Shown here: piece after piece, positions 1-7,785 of the stretch | Position numbering within the stretch: position 1 is the stretch's first letter | Layout of the letters: every line of letters begins with the position of its first letter | Source: Modicisalibacter xianhensis | Lineage (GTDB): Bacteria > Pseudomonadota > Gammaproteobacteria > Pseudomonadales > Halomonadaceae | Length of the DNA: 37,164 bases | Assembly (NCBI RefSeq): GCF_900113605.1 | Contig: NZ_FOPY01000021.1 | Location: forward strand, 1-37,164 | Direction of reading: 5' to 3' | The notes under the pieces: model-generated | Databases searched by the model: none | Seen by the model: only the letters and a program-made list of their open reading frames with translations | Told to the model about the DNA's origin: nothing | Program-made: the position numbers and the translations under genes

Positions 1-417
1 CGCGTGCTGAACATCGTGGACGACTTCAACCGAGAGTGTGTCGGGCAACTGGCAGAGACGTCCATTTCCGGGCGTCGCTTGGCCCGGTTCCTGGACGAGA
101 TTGCTCAGCAGCGCTCTCTACCCGCCTCGATTGTTTGCGATAACGGGCCAGAGCTGACCAGCAAGGCAATGTTCTTCCGGGCGCGCGAGCGGAAGGTGAC
201 GCTGGCCTTCATCCAGCCGGGCAAGCCGACGCAGAATGCATTCATTGAGAGCTTCAACGGCAAGTTCCGGGACGGCTGCCTCAACCAACACTGGTTCCTG
301 AGCCTGGCGGATGCACGGCACGAAATCACGCAATGGAGGACCCACTACAACCATGTCAGACCGCACAGCTCACTGGGTTATTTACCACCGGTAGCGTATG
401 CCGAGCAGTGCGCATGA
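1..417 (+). CDS. IS3-family transposase (OrfB), 3' part, cut by window start
   Basis: C-terminal part of a DDE integrase-core transposase that moves an IS3-family element, most like the IS407 group. The reading frame is open to base 1, so the N-terminus lies outside the window. The catalytic triad is visible: the first Asp in VDDFNREC, the second in CDNGPEL and the Glu in ESFNGKFRDGCLN, followed by the usual WRTHYNHVRPHSSLGY tail. About 140 residues remain of a roughly 270-residue protein. The stop is followed within 50 bases by what looks like the right inverted repeat. Whether the element is intact cannot be told here. Confidence 0.93.
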   Translation, partial: RVLNIVDDFNRECVGQLAETSISGRRLARFLDEIAQQRSLPASIVCDNGPELTSKAMFFRARERKVTLAFIQPGKPTQNAFIESFNGKFRDGCLNQHWFLSLADARHEITQWRTHYNHVRPHSSLGYLPPVAYAEQCA

Positions 418-436
418 AGCTGGGGTTTCTCACATT

Positions 437-466
437 GTGAGCGGACCTAAACCAGGGGGAAGGTCA
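437..466. repeat. Putative right inverted repeat of the IS3-family element
   Basis: The stretch ends in CCAGGGGGAAGGTCA. The terminal CA dinucleotide and the position 20-50 bases after the transposase stop fit the right end of an IS3-family element. The left repeat is outside the window, so neither the pairing nor a target duplication can be checked. Confidence 0.55.
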
Positions 467-545
467 AAACGAGCAGAATCCCGGGGAAGGCCTCCCATGC
501 TCGAGTCCCGGAGCGCCGGCCGAGTCATCGACAGGCATCTCTTCG

Positions 546-576
546 AAAACCCCAGCCAACCGGCTGGGGTTTTTTC
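546..576 (+). terminator. Orphan intrinsic terminator
   Basis: Stem 550-557 (CCCCAGCC) pairs with 562-569 (GGCTGGGG), flanked by AAAA before and a run of six T after. This is a textbook rho-independent terminator. No plus-strand gene lies between the IS end (466) and the hairpin, so the transcript it served was probably separated from it by the IS insertion. The remaining stretch 467-649 shows no gene. Confidence 0.85.
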
Positions 577-603
577 GTTTCCGGACAAGCAAACGGGCAG
601 TAC

Positions 604-623
604 CCCGGGGAGCCCTCCCCGGG
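604..623. repeat. Near-perfect hairpin CCCGGGGAG / CTCCCCGGG
   Basis: A 9-base inverted repeat with a 2-base spacer lies 26 bases past the stop of the minus-strand gene at 650-901. There is no T run on either strand. It may help to end that transcript, but it is not a classic terminator. Confidence 0.5.
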
Positions 624-649
624 AGTATGATGGCCAAGGCACTGACTAC

Positions 650-901
650 TTACTGCATGGCGAGCAGATCGAGTATCGTGTCGTCCTTGGGTGTGAAAGT
701 GTCGCTGTCATCCTGGCTCACAAGTTGCCCATGATCATACTTGACGGCACGCCCGTCCCAAGTGAAGAGTTCGATGGAACCCAGCAGGAAATCTGCTTCC
801 CCATTGGCGGGCGCAGCATCGGCATCGAACTGAACGAAGGCAACCAGCGTCGCGGCATCACCGCTGCGGCTCATGGCTGAAAATTCGAAGGCCTCGATCA
901 T
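650..901 (-). CDS. Small conserved protein of unknown function, 83 aa (paralogue of 15116-15367)
   Basis: I do not recognise this family. The start at 901 is chosen over an upstream in-frame one at 976 because a good ribosome binding site (GGAGAGGT) sits just before it, and because it gives 83 residues, exactly the length of the paralogue at 15116-15367. The two share EAxEFxAxSxxG near the N-terminus, then TLxAFxQF, ANGEA, LGxI and DGRxVxY, and a FTxxD motif near the end. The product is acidic, has no signal peptide or membrane segment, and is probably a compact cytoplasmic beta-rich domain. Two copies in one window point to a small family within this lineage. Confidence 0.75.
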   Translation of the reverse strand: MIEAFEFSAMSRSGDAATLVAFVQFDADAAPANGEADFLLGSIELFTWDGRAVKYDHGQLVSQDDSDTFTPKDDTILDLLAMQ

Positions 902-1056
902 ATCCACCTCTCCAACCTTGCTCTTGTTGTGTTTCAAGGTAGCCTCTGGGCATGACGATTCTGTGTCCAGGCTCATTAACTAAGCTAATCCCTCTCGTGC
1001 ATCTTGTCCAGCGAGGAATGGAAAGGGTTTCCATATTTAGATATTGTTCAATAAGT

Positions 1057-1084
1057 GGGCCCTGACGCATTGGCGCCAGGGCCC
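1057..1084 (-). terminator. Probable terminator of the bauA-mmsA operon
   Basis: GGGCCCTG (1057-1064) pairs perfectly with CAGGGCCC (1077-1084), 18 bases past the mmsA stop. On the minus strand the hairpin is followed by ACTTATTG, only a weak U tract, so termination may be partial. Confidence 0.55.
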
Positions 1085-1102
1085 GTCTGGCGGTTGCCGG
1101 AC

Positions 1103-2593
1103 TCAGGAAGGGAAAGAGAACTGGGCGCTCTCGCGCACGCCGGCGGAAGGCCAGCGCTGAGTAATGGTCTTGCGCCGGGTATAGAAGCGCACTGCATCCG
1201 GACCGTAAGCTGACAGGTCACCAAATAGTGAACGTTTCCAGCCACCGAAGCTGTGATAGGACACCGGCACAGGCAGTGGCACGTTGATACCGACCATGCC
1301 TACCTGGATGTTGTCACTGAAGTAACGCGCCGCCTCGCCATCACGCGTATAGATACAGGTACCATTGCCATACTCATGATCGTCGATCAGCTGCATGGCC
1401 TCGTCCATGGAGCCGACGCGGACCACCAGCAGGACCGGTCCGAAGATTTCTTCCCGATAGCAGGTCATCTCGGGAGTCACACGATCTATGAGGGTCCCGC
1501 CAACGAAAAACCCGTTCTCGGCGCCTTCCACCCTGGGTCGGCGGCCATCCACCACGATGTCGGCGCCCTGAGTCTCGGCACTGTCGATGAAGCCGACCAC
1601 CTTGTCGCGGTGCGCCCCGGTGATCAGCGGTCCAAAGTCGTTGGCTTCGTCCGAGAAGACGCCGACCTTGAGTGTCTCCATCTGTGTCTTCATTTTGTCG
1701 ACCAAGGCGTTGGCGGCCGTGTCGCCCACAGCCACCGCCACGGACAATGCCATGCAGCGTTCGCCGGAGGAGCCGAAAGCGGCGCCGGTCAGGGAATTGA
1801 CCACGTAATCCATGTCGGCGTCGGGCATCACGATGGCATGGTTCTTGGCTCCGCCCAGTGCCTGACAACGCTTGCCATTGGAACTCGCCCGGGTATAGAT
1901 AGTCTCGGCGATCGGTGTGGAGCCGACGAAGCTCACGGCCTGGACGCGAGGATCGTCGAGCAGGGTGTCCACGGCTTCCTTGTCGCCATTGACCACGTTC
2001 AGCACGCCGGGGGGCAGGCCGGCCTCCTGGGCCAGTTCGGCAATGTAGAGCGTCGAGGTCGGGTCGCGCTCGGAAGGCTTGAGCACGAAAGTATTGCCAC
2101 AGGCAATGGCCATCGGATACATCCACAGCGGGACCATGGCCGGGAAGTTGAAGGGAGTGATGCCGGCGACCACTCCCAACGGTTGGAATTCGCTCCAGGA
2201 ATCGATGCCGGGTCCGGTGTTCTTGCTGTACTCGCCCTTGAGCAGTTCCGGCACGCCGCAAGCATACTCGACGTTCTCGATACCGCGCTGCAGTTCACCC
2301 ATGGCATCGTGACATATCTTGCCGTGCTCTTGGCCGATCAGGCGGGCGATCTCCTCGGCATGCTGCTCCAGCAGGTGCTTGAAGCGATACATGATCCGGG
2401 CGCGCTTGGCTGGAGGCGTGTTACGCCAGGCCGGGTAAGCGGCTTGGGCGGCGGCGATGGCTTCCTCGACGGTGGCCTTGTCGGCCAGGCGTACCTGGCC
2501 GGCGACCTCGCCGGTGGAGGGATTGAAGATGTCCTGCGTACGGCCCTTGCCGTCGTGGCGGGTACCGTTGATCAGGTGGCCAAGGGTTGGCAT
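1103..2593 (-). CDS. mmsA: CoA-acylating methylmalonate/malonate-semialdehyde dehydrogenase
   Basis: Oxidises malonate semialdehyde (from beta-alanine) or methylmalonate semialdehyde (from valine) with NAD and CoA, giving acetyl-CoA or propionyl-CoA plus CO2. At 496 residues it has the usual family length. Visible hallmarks are PFNFPAMVPLWMYP near residue 150 (Asn149 helps hold the substrate), the catalytic Cys280 in FGSSGERCMA, and the family C-terminus SYHSFGGWKRSLFGDL...VRFYTRRK. A binding site GAGAGGTAA precedes the ATG. The gene lies 38 bases after the bauA-type transaminase, so the two form a beta-alanine degradation operon (bauA-bauC arrangement). A remnant of a different mmsA lies at 36604-36711. 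Confidence 0.95.
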   Translation of the reverse strand: MPTLGHLINGTRHDGKGRTQDIFNPSTGEVAGQVRLADKATVEEAIAAAQAAYPAWRNTPPAKRARIMYRFKHLLEQHAEEIARLIGQEHGKICHDAMGELQRGIENVEYACGVPELLKGEYSKNTGPGIDSWSEFQPLGVVAGITPFNFPAMVPLWMYPMAIACGNTFVLKPSERDPTSTLYIAELAQEAGLPPGVLNVVNGDKEAVDTLLDDPRVQAVSFVGSTPIAETIYTRASSNGKRCQALGGAKNHAIVMPDADMDYVVNSLTGAAFGSSGERCMALSVAVAVGDTAANALVDKMKTQMETLKVGVFSDEANDFGPLITGAHRDKVVGFIDSAETQGADIVVDGRRPRVEGAENGFFVGGTLIDRVTPEMTCYREEIFGPVLLVVRVGSMDEAMQLIDDHEYGNGTCIYTRDGEAARYFSDNIQVGMVGINVPLPVPVSYHSFGGWKRSLFGDLSAYGPDAVRFYTRRKTITQRWPSAGVRESAQFSFPS

Positions 2594-2631
2594 AGCTTAC
2601 CTCTCGAATGGATGTTGTGAGATTGAGGTTG

Positions 2632-3972
2632 TCAGTCGAGTTCGGCGATGGCCTCACCAATGACGTTGATCAACCGGTCGATCTCTTCGCGCTCGACGAT
2701 GAAAGGCAGGCCGAGCTGGATGGTGTCGCCGCCATAGCGGACGTAAACTCCTTTTTCCCAGCACTTCATGGCGATCTCGAACGGACGCCGGGCCGGTTCG
2801 CCGGGGTAGGGCTCGATCTGGAGTGCACCGGCAAGCCCATAATTGCGGACATCGCTGATGTAACGCGTGCCCTTGAGGCTGTGCAGTGCCTCCTCGAAGA
2901 CCGGGCTCATGTCTCGCACACGCGAGATCAAGCGATCGTTCTCGAGCACGTCCAGGGTAGCGAGCGCTGCGGCACAGGCCACCGGATGCCCCGAATAGGT
3001 GTAGCCATGGGGCAACTCCAGCATGTAGTCAGGGCCGCCCTGCGCCATGAAGGTGTGATAGATATCGCGCTGCACGATGACACCGCCCATGGGCACCGCG
3101 CCGTTGGTCAGCTGCTTGGCGACGTTCAGGATATCCGGCACCACGCCGAACTCCTCGGCGCCGGTCATCGAGCCCATGCGTCCGAAACCGGTAATGACCT
3201 CGTCGAAGATCAGTAGGATATCGTGCTGATCGCAGATCTCGCGCAGGCGCTGAAGGTACCCCTTGGGGGGCGGAAGCACCCCGGCCGAGCCGGCCAGCGG
3301 CTCGACGATCACGGCGGCAATGTTGGAGGCATCGTGCAGGGCGATCAGCTCCAGCAGGTCCTCGGCGCGCTCGACGCCGCGCTCGGGCATGCCCTTGGTG
3401 AAGGCGTTCTCCTTGAGCAGGGTGTGGGGCAGGTGATCGGCATCCACGCCTTGGCCGAACAGGGCACGGTTGGCACCGATGCCGCCCAGGCTAAAACCGC
3501 CGAAGTTGACGCCGTGATAGCCCTTGGCCCGGCCGATAAGCTTGGTCTTGGTGGGCTTGCCCTTCTTGCGCCAGTAGGCGCGGGCGATCTTGAGCGCGGT
3601 GTCGGCGCTCTCGGAGCCTGAGCCGGTGAAGAATACGTAGTCCAGCCCGGTTGGGGTCAACTCGCGAAGGCGATGCGCCAGTTCGAAGGCCTTGGGATGG
3701 CCGTACTGGAAGGCCGGAGCGTAATCCAACTGGCGCAGTTGCTGCGACACGGCTTCGGCGATTTCGGGGCGACAGTGTCCCGCGCCACAGGTCCACAGGC
3801 CTGACAGTGCATCGAAGACGCGGCGGCCATCGGCATCGGTGAAATAGCTGCCTTCGGCACCGACGATGATCCGTGGGTCGCGCTTGAACTGACGGTTGCC
3901 CGTGTAAGGCATCCAGTAGGCATCGAGTTGTTCCGGACTCAGGCCTGCCGCCTGATGCATTGACTCTGACAT
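2632..3972 (-). CDS. bauA: Beta-alanine--pyruvate transaminase (class III, PLP)
   Basis: Transfers the amino group of beta-alanine to pyruvate, giving malonate semialdehyde and alanine. The next gene, mmsA, takes the semialdehyde onward. The 446-residue length is normal for omega-amino acid:pyruvate transaminases. The PLP-binding parts are clear: TGSGSESADTALKIAR near 116-131, the Asp in LIFDEVITGFGR near 257, and the Schiff-base Lys286 in NVAKQLTNGAVPMGG. The YTYSGHP motif follows. GAGGG precedes the ATG. It is first in the minus-strand operon and divergent from a LysR gene, which is the likely activator. A related substrate such as taurine or gamma-aminobutyrate cannot be ruled out, but the mmsA partner favours beta-alanine. 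Confidence 0.92.
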   Translation of the reverse strand: MSESMHQAAGLSPEQLDAYWMPYTGNRQFKRDPRIIVGAEGSYFTDADGRRVFDALSGLWTCGAGHCRPEIAEAVSQQLRQLDYAPAFQYGHPKAFELAHRLRELTPTGLDYVFFTGSGSESADTALKIARAYWRKKGKPTKTKLIGRAKGYHGVNFGGFSLGGIGANRALFGQGVDADHLPHTLLKENAFTKGMPERGVERAEDLLELIALHDASNIAAVIVEPLAGSAGVLPPPKGYLQRLREICDQHDILLIFDEVITGFGRMGSMTGAEEFGVVPDILNVAKQLTNGAVPMGGVIVQRDIYHTFMAQGGPDYMLELPHGYTYSGHPVACAAALATLDVLENDRLISRVRDMSPVFEEALHSLKGTRYISDVRNYGLAGALQIEPYPGEPARRPFEIAMKCWEKGVYVRYGGDTIQLGLPFIVEREEIDRLINVIGEAIAELD

Positions 3973-4038
3973 GGGCCACCCTCGATTGGCTTCTCGTTGT
4001 AAGGGGTCTTTGGGCTCATGCTAGGTCGCTCTTTCGAT

Positions 4039-4086
4039 AAGTTAAATTCCGTGATGCTTAATCTCAGGTAAGCAACTACTTAACTT
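4039..4086. promoter_or_regulatory. LysR-type operator in the bauA/lysR divergent region
   Basis: Two nested dyads lie between the divergent genes. The inner one is GCTTA (4056-4060), eight bases, TAAGC (4069-4073), and contains the T-N11-A pattern typical of LysR regulators (T4058, A4070). The outer one is AAGTTAA (4039-4045) and TTAACTT (4080-4086). Their centres are two bases apart. Binding by the product of 4141-5076 is inferred from position. Confidence 0.6.
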
Positions 4087-4140
4087 TCACGTTGGTAGGC
4101 TCTAGTCTCGAACTAGGCACACACGAGGAGAGACCGGGGC

Positions 4141-5076
4141 ATGCGGCTCGGCAAGAAAACGTTATCGGGACAGCTCGGCAATGCCGATCTGCGCCTGCTC
4201 AGGATCTACCGGGCGGTGGTGGAGTGCGGGGGCTTTTCGGCGGCGGAAGTCGATCTGAACATCAGCAGGGCCGCCATCAGCATGGCCATCAGCGACTTGG
4301 AAACGCGGCTTTCCCTGCGCTTGTGCCAGCGTGGCCGAAGCGGCTTTGCGCTGACCGAAGAAGGCAAGGCCGTGTATGAATCCTCGTTGCAGCTTCTGGC
4401 CGCAGTCGAGGAATTCGGAACGCGGATCAACAGCCTGCACGAATGCCTGACGGGTGAACTCAATATCGGCATTACCGATAACCTGGTCACCATTCCACAG
4501 ATGCATATCACCCATGCCCTCAGTGCACTAAAGGAGCGCGGGCCTGATGTGCGAATCAATATCCGCATGAAACCGCCCCGCGATATCGAGCTGGACGTCA
4601 TGGACGGCCGTTTGCATACCGGGGTGGTGCCGGCCCTCGAGACGTTACCTGGGTTGCAGTACCGGTCGCTCTACGAGGAAGTGTCTCAGCTCTATTGCGC
4701 TTTCAATCACCCCCTGTTCGAGGCCGGCGAGGTGAAGAAAGATCAACTCGAGCATTGGGATGCCGTGATTCCAGCCTATGCCCAGGCACCCGAAACCCGC
4801 TTGAAGCACGAGCCGCTGAAGGCGGCCGCTTCGGCAACGGACCGCGAGGGCGTGGCCTTCCTGATCCTCTCCGGTCGCTATATTGGCTATCTGCCGACCC
4901 ACTATGCCCAGCGTTGGGTGGACGAGGGCAGGATGCGGGCCCTGAATCCACGAACCTGCCGATACGTGACCCGTTACAGCGCCATCACGCGCAAGACAGG
5001 GCCACCCAACCGAGTGCTGGAAACCTATCTGGAAGAGCTGATGGTGCTGACCGAGGGTGTTCTGGACAGGCAGTGA
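4141..5076 (+). CDS. LysR-family transcriptional regulator
   Basis: DNA-binding regulator of 311 residues, a normal LysR length. The N-terminal winged helix-turn-helix covers about residues 15-75 (LRLLRIYRAVVECGGFSAAE, then SRAAISMAISDLETRL), followed by a linker helix and a periplasmic-binding-like effector domain. The ATG is preceded by GAGGAGA. It is transcribed away from the bauA-mmsA operon with a T-N11-A dyad between them, so control of beta-alanine breakdown is the simplest reading. The hglS-like gene follows 81 bases downstream on the same strand and may be read from the same promoter. The effector is unknown. Confidence 0.92.
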   Translation: MRLGKKTLSGQLGNADLRLLRIYRAVVECGGFSAAEVDLNISRAAISMAISDLETRLSLRLCQRGRSGFALTEEGKAVYESSLQLLAAVEEFGTRINSLHECLTGELNIGITDNLVTIPQMHITHALSALKERGPDVRINIRMKPPRDIELDVMDGRLHTGVVPALETLPGLQYRSLYEEVSQLYCAFNHPLFEAGEVKKDQLEHWDAVIPAYAQAPETRLKHEPLKAAASATDREGVAFLILSGRYIGYLPTHYAQRWVDEGRMRALNPRTCRYVTRYSAITRKTGPPNRVLETYLEELMVLTEGVLDRQ

Positions 5077-5157
5077 CCACCCAAGCTATTCAGGTATCAA
5101 GCCATAAAGTGCAACCACCGCCCTTGAGCACCAACAAGAAACCCGAGGAGGCATGCC

Positions 5158-6519
5158 ATGAGTGACCCGACCCATGTGTCGTCAAACGAGATCCGTGATC
5201 GTTTTTCCAAGGCCATGTCGGCCATGTACCAGGCCGAAGTGCCCCAGTACGAGACACTGCTCGAACTGGTCGCCCAGGTGAACCGGGAAACGCTCGAACG
5301 CAACCCGGCGCTGGCCGAACGGCTGGCGAACTTCGATGAGATGAATCGCCTGGGTGTGGAGCGCCATGGCGCCATCCGGGTGGGTAGCGCCGACGAGCTG
5401 GCCATGTTGCGCCGGTTGTTCGCCGTGATGGGCATGGTGCCGGTGGGGTACTACGACCTGTCGGAAGCCGGCGTGCCCGTGCATTCCACGGCGTTTCGTC
5501 CGGTCGATGACGAGGCCTTGGCCTATAACCCCTTTCGGGTCTTTACCTCGCTGCTGCGCCTCGAACTGATCGAAAGCGATGCCCTGCGCGAACGGGCCGC
5601 AAGGATCCTCGACCATCGCGACATCTTCACTCCCGGAGTCCGAGAACTGATCGCGCGTCATGAGTCGCAGGGCGGGCTCGACGATACGGATGCCGACCGG
5701 TTCGTGAGCGAGGCCCTGGAAACGTTCCGCTGGCACAAGGACGCCACGGTGGACCTGGACACCTACGAGGCCCTGCACGCCGAGCATCGCTTGATCGCCG
5801 ATGTGGTGTGCTTTCGCGGGCCGCATATCAACCACCTGACACCGCGTACCTTGGATATCGATGAAGTCCAGCGGCGCATGCCGCAGGCTGGCATGAATCC
5901 CAAGGACGTGATCGAAGGGCCGCCGCGTCGCGATTGCCCGATCCTGTTGCGTCAGACCAGTTTCAAGGCGCTGGAAGAACCGATCCGCTTTGCGGGGGAG
6001 CGCCAGGGCACGCATACCGCCCGCTTCGGCGAGATCGAGCAGCGTGGGGTGGCGCTGACCGCGAAAGGGCGAGCGCTCTATGACCGCCTGCTCGGCGAGT
6101 CGCGTCGTCGCACGGCGGGACTGAGCAATGACGAACACCAGCGCGTCCTGGCCGAGGTCTTTGCCGATTTCCCCGATACCGAAGCGGAGCTGCGACGCCA
6201 GGAGCTGGCCTTCTTCGAGTACCGGTTGACCGAGGCCGGCCGCCAGTCAGGCAGGGTGGGCGAGACGCACCTTGAGGCATTGATCGAGCAGGGCCTCGTG
6301 GAAACCCGGCCAATCACCTATGAAGACTTTCTCCCGGTCAGCGCAGCAGGCATCTTCCAGTCGAACCTGGGTGGCGGCCAGAACGAGGCCTACGCAGGCA
6401 ATGCGAATCGCGATGCCTTCGAGGCGGCACTGCAAGGCAAGGTGCTGGATGAGCTCGAACTCTACGCTGCACGGGAAAGCGCATCCTGCCGGTCAGTGTT
6501 GCAGGCATTGCAGGGCTAG
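5158..6519 (+). CDS. hglS: 2-oxoadipate dioxygenase/decarboxylase, HglS/YdcJ (DUF1338) family
   Basis: The family is Fe(II)-dependent with a VOC-like fold. HglS turns 2-oxoadipate into D-2-hydroxyglutarate and CO2 in lysine breakdown. At 453 residues it has the usual length. Conserved parts include GVERHGAIRVG (His70, a candidate metal ligand, and Arg74), the GMVPVGYYDLS motif, and FRGPHINHLTPRTLDID near 226-240, which carries the second His. The C-terminus reads TYEDFLPVSAAGIFQSNL, typical of the family. GAGGAG precedes the ATG. The lysR gene lies directly upstream on the same strand. No other gene of 2-aminoadipate catabolism lies nearby, so the in vivo role rests on family membership. Confidence 0.87.
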   Translation: MSDPTHVSSNEIRDRFSKAMSAMYQAEVPQYETLLELVAQVNRETLERNPALAERLANFDEMNRLGVERHGAIRVGSADELAMLRRLFAVMGMVPVGYYDLSEAGVPVHSTAFRPVDDEALAYNPFRVFTSLLRLELIESDALRERAARILDHRDIFTPGVRELIARHESQGGLDDTDADRFVSEALETFRWHKDATVDLDTYEALHAEHRLIADVVCFRGPHINHLTPRTLDIDEVQRRMPQAGMNPKDVIEGPPRRDCPILLRQTSFKALEEPIRFAGERQGTHTARFGEIEQRGVALTAKGRALYDRLLGESRRRTAGLSNDEHQRVLAEVFADFPDTEAELRRQELAFFEYRLTEAGRQSGRVGETHLEALIEQGLVETRPITYEDFLPVSAAGIFQSNLGGGQNEAYAGNANRDAFEAALQGKVLDELELYAARESASCRSVLQALQG

Positions 6520-6531
6520 CCCGGCCTATTC

Positions 6532-6564
6532 TCAGGCGGTAGCGAAAGCCACGGTGCCGCCTGA
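6532..6564 (+). terminator. Possible weak terminator hairpin after the hglS-like gene
   Basis: TCAGGCGG (6532-6539) pairs with CCGCCTGA (6557-6564) across a 17-base loop, 12 bases past the stop. No T run follows, so this may be only a transcript-stabilising hairpin. Confidence 0.35.
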
Positions 6565-6638
6565 CATGCAACTCCTTGATTCGCCGTTCAGTCCCGAGGT
6601 CTGCTAGCTTGTCACGATAGTGTCCTTGAGAGGCTGTT

Positions 6639-7100
6639 ATGAAAGCTGCGGTATTACTGTTACTCGTTGGGCTCGCCGTTGCGTTGCTGGCCTGGTTTCC
6701 CGAAACGGAAGATCAGGCGCGGTCCGACATCGACAGCATGCATCGCCACGCCGCGATCACTGATGCACGAATTGCTCTGGCCAACTCACAGGCACAATGC
6801 ATGGCGCTGGCGGACGGTCAGTTCGGCAAGGAAGTGACCGAATCCTTGAATTACGTCGGTCTGAAGCCCGACTACCAGCGTGTGTTTCAGGAAGGGGGCG
6901 GGCAGGATACCAGCGAGACTCCGCCGAATACCCCGAGCGACAGCCAGCGCAAGGACTTGCGTGCGGAATTTGATTCGCTGGGACATGCCGGACTCGTATT
7001 GATCATGTGTCTTCGCCATCTGGACGATGAGGGCATCGTGCCGCTCGGAAAAAGTGTGCCTGCCGTCGCTGATCGCCTGGCACTGCAGGTCGGCTCTTGA
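6639..7100 (+). CDS. Unknown protein with N-terminal membrane anchor or signal peptide
   Basis: No family is recognised in this 153-residue protein. Residues 1-20 (MKAAVLLLLVGLAVALLAWF) form one hydrophobic stretch suited to an uncleaved anchor or signal peptide. The rest is acidic and soluble, so it is probably periplasmic. Two cysteines are present outside the hydrophobic stretch (in AQCMA and IMCLRH) and could form a disulfide. A GAGG element lies upstream of the ATG. Codon use resembles the neighbours. Confidence 0.65.
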   Translation: MKAAVLLLLVGLAVALLAWFPETEDQARSDIDSMHRHAAITDARIALANSQAQCMALADGQFGKEVTESLNYVGLKPDYQRVFQEGGGQDTSETPPNTPSDSQRKDLRAEFDSLGHAGLVLIMCLRHLDDEGIVPLGKSVPAVADRLALQVGS

Positions 7101-7210
7101 GGGGGAAGGTGCAAGGCCTGCCACGCCGGACTAAAGACTAACGCGTTACCGCTTCGCGATGTCGGTTGCAGTTCTATGCTGTAGGTAGCTTCGTCTCATC
7201 GGAGGAGACG

Positions 7211-7492
7211 ATGAACAAGCGACTTTATACGGCACTGATCGTCGCTGCGATGACGGGCTGCGCCTCCTATCATGCTCATGATGAAGCCGATTCCATCCAG
7301 TTGGCTCGACGTGCGTGCCCGACCGGTAACATGAGCTTGAGTACGACGATGTTTCCTTCCTGGGAGTATGCTTCCCTGCGAATGGCCACCCTGACCACAT
7401 CCTCGGATTTCAGTATACGTAGCGCCTCCACGCCAGCAACGAGCCCGCTGCGCTTTCGACATCGTGCCGCTCGCCTGGCCTGTGAGGAATGA
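7211..7492 (+). CDS. Putative small lipoprotein, possibly degenerate
   Basis: The start at 7211 is set by a strong binding site (GGAGGAG, 7201-7207). The product begins MNKRLYTALIVAAMTGCASY, a lipoprotein signal with a lipobox-like MTGC. After about residue 30 the sequence becomes rich in Ser, Thr and Arg and looks unlike a folded protein, so the second half may be out of its original frame. The full product is 93 residues. I do not recognise the family. The signal part is credible; the rest is doubtful. Confidence 0.5.
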   Translation: MNKRLYTALIVAAMTGCASYHAHDEADSIQLARRACPTGNMSLSTTMFPSWEYASLRMATLTTSSDFSIRSASTPATSPLRFRHRAARLACEE

Positions 7493-7711
7493 GGATGTTT
7501 CCTGCCATTCATGCAATCAGGGGCTGGATTCGCCACGAAAAACGCTGACGAGAATCATGCTGGGGCTCGCTTGCGGGGCGCCGTTGCCTGACCCAACATG
7601 CAGGCAAGCCAGCAGGCCAATGCCGCAAAAGGCAGTCCCGTTCCAGCACTATTCCAAGGATGGAGTAGGCGGCATGGTCATGCCGGCTGTAATGATACGT
7701 CCTACGACATT

Positions 7712-7740
7712 GCCCCCAGCTGAGAAGCTCGGGGCTTTTT
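7712..7740 (+). terminator. Intrinsic terminator upstream of the gntR gene
   Basis: GCCCCCAGCT (7712-7721) pairs with AGCTCGGGGC (7726-7735) with one C-C mismatch and a four-base loop, followed by TTTTT. It would end transcription from the small genes before the regulator gene. The interval 7493-7711 shows no gene. Confidence 0.75.
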
Positions 7741-7785
7741 GGCGTGTTATGTTGGTAGGGCATGCCTTCGTTGCCGGATCGTTAC

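Noticed and set aside
476-530. Possible tRNA 3' end (CTCGAGTCCCGG before a terminator)
   Set aside because: The T-loop-like CTCGAGT is not flanked by a pairing five-base stem, and there is no CCA or acceptor stem. Called only as an orphan terminator.
1253-2620. Long open frame (455 codons) on the plus strand over mmsA
   Set aside because: It is antisense to mmsA, whose product matches its family along its full length. The plus-strand product is His/Gly-rich and looks like a GC-rich shadow.
7276-7536. Minus-strand frame opposite the small lipoprotein (86 codons)
   Set aside because: Parts look protein-like, but there is no good ribosome binding site, while the plus-strand start has a strong one. 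Left out, though the plus-strand 3' half is also doubtful.
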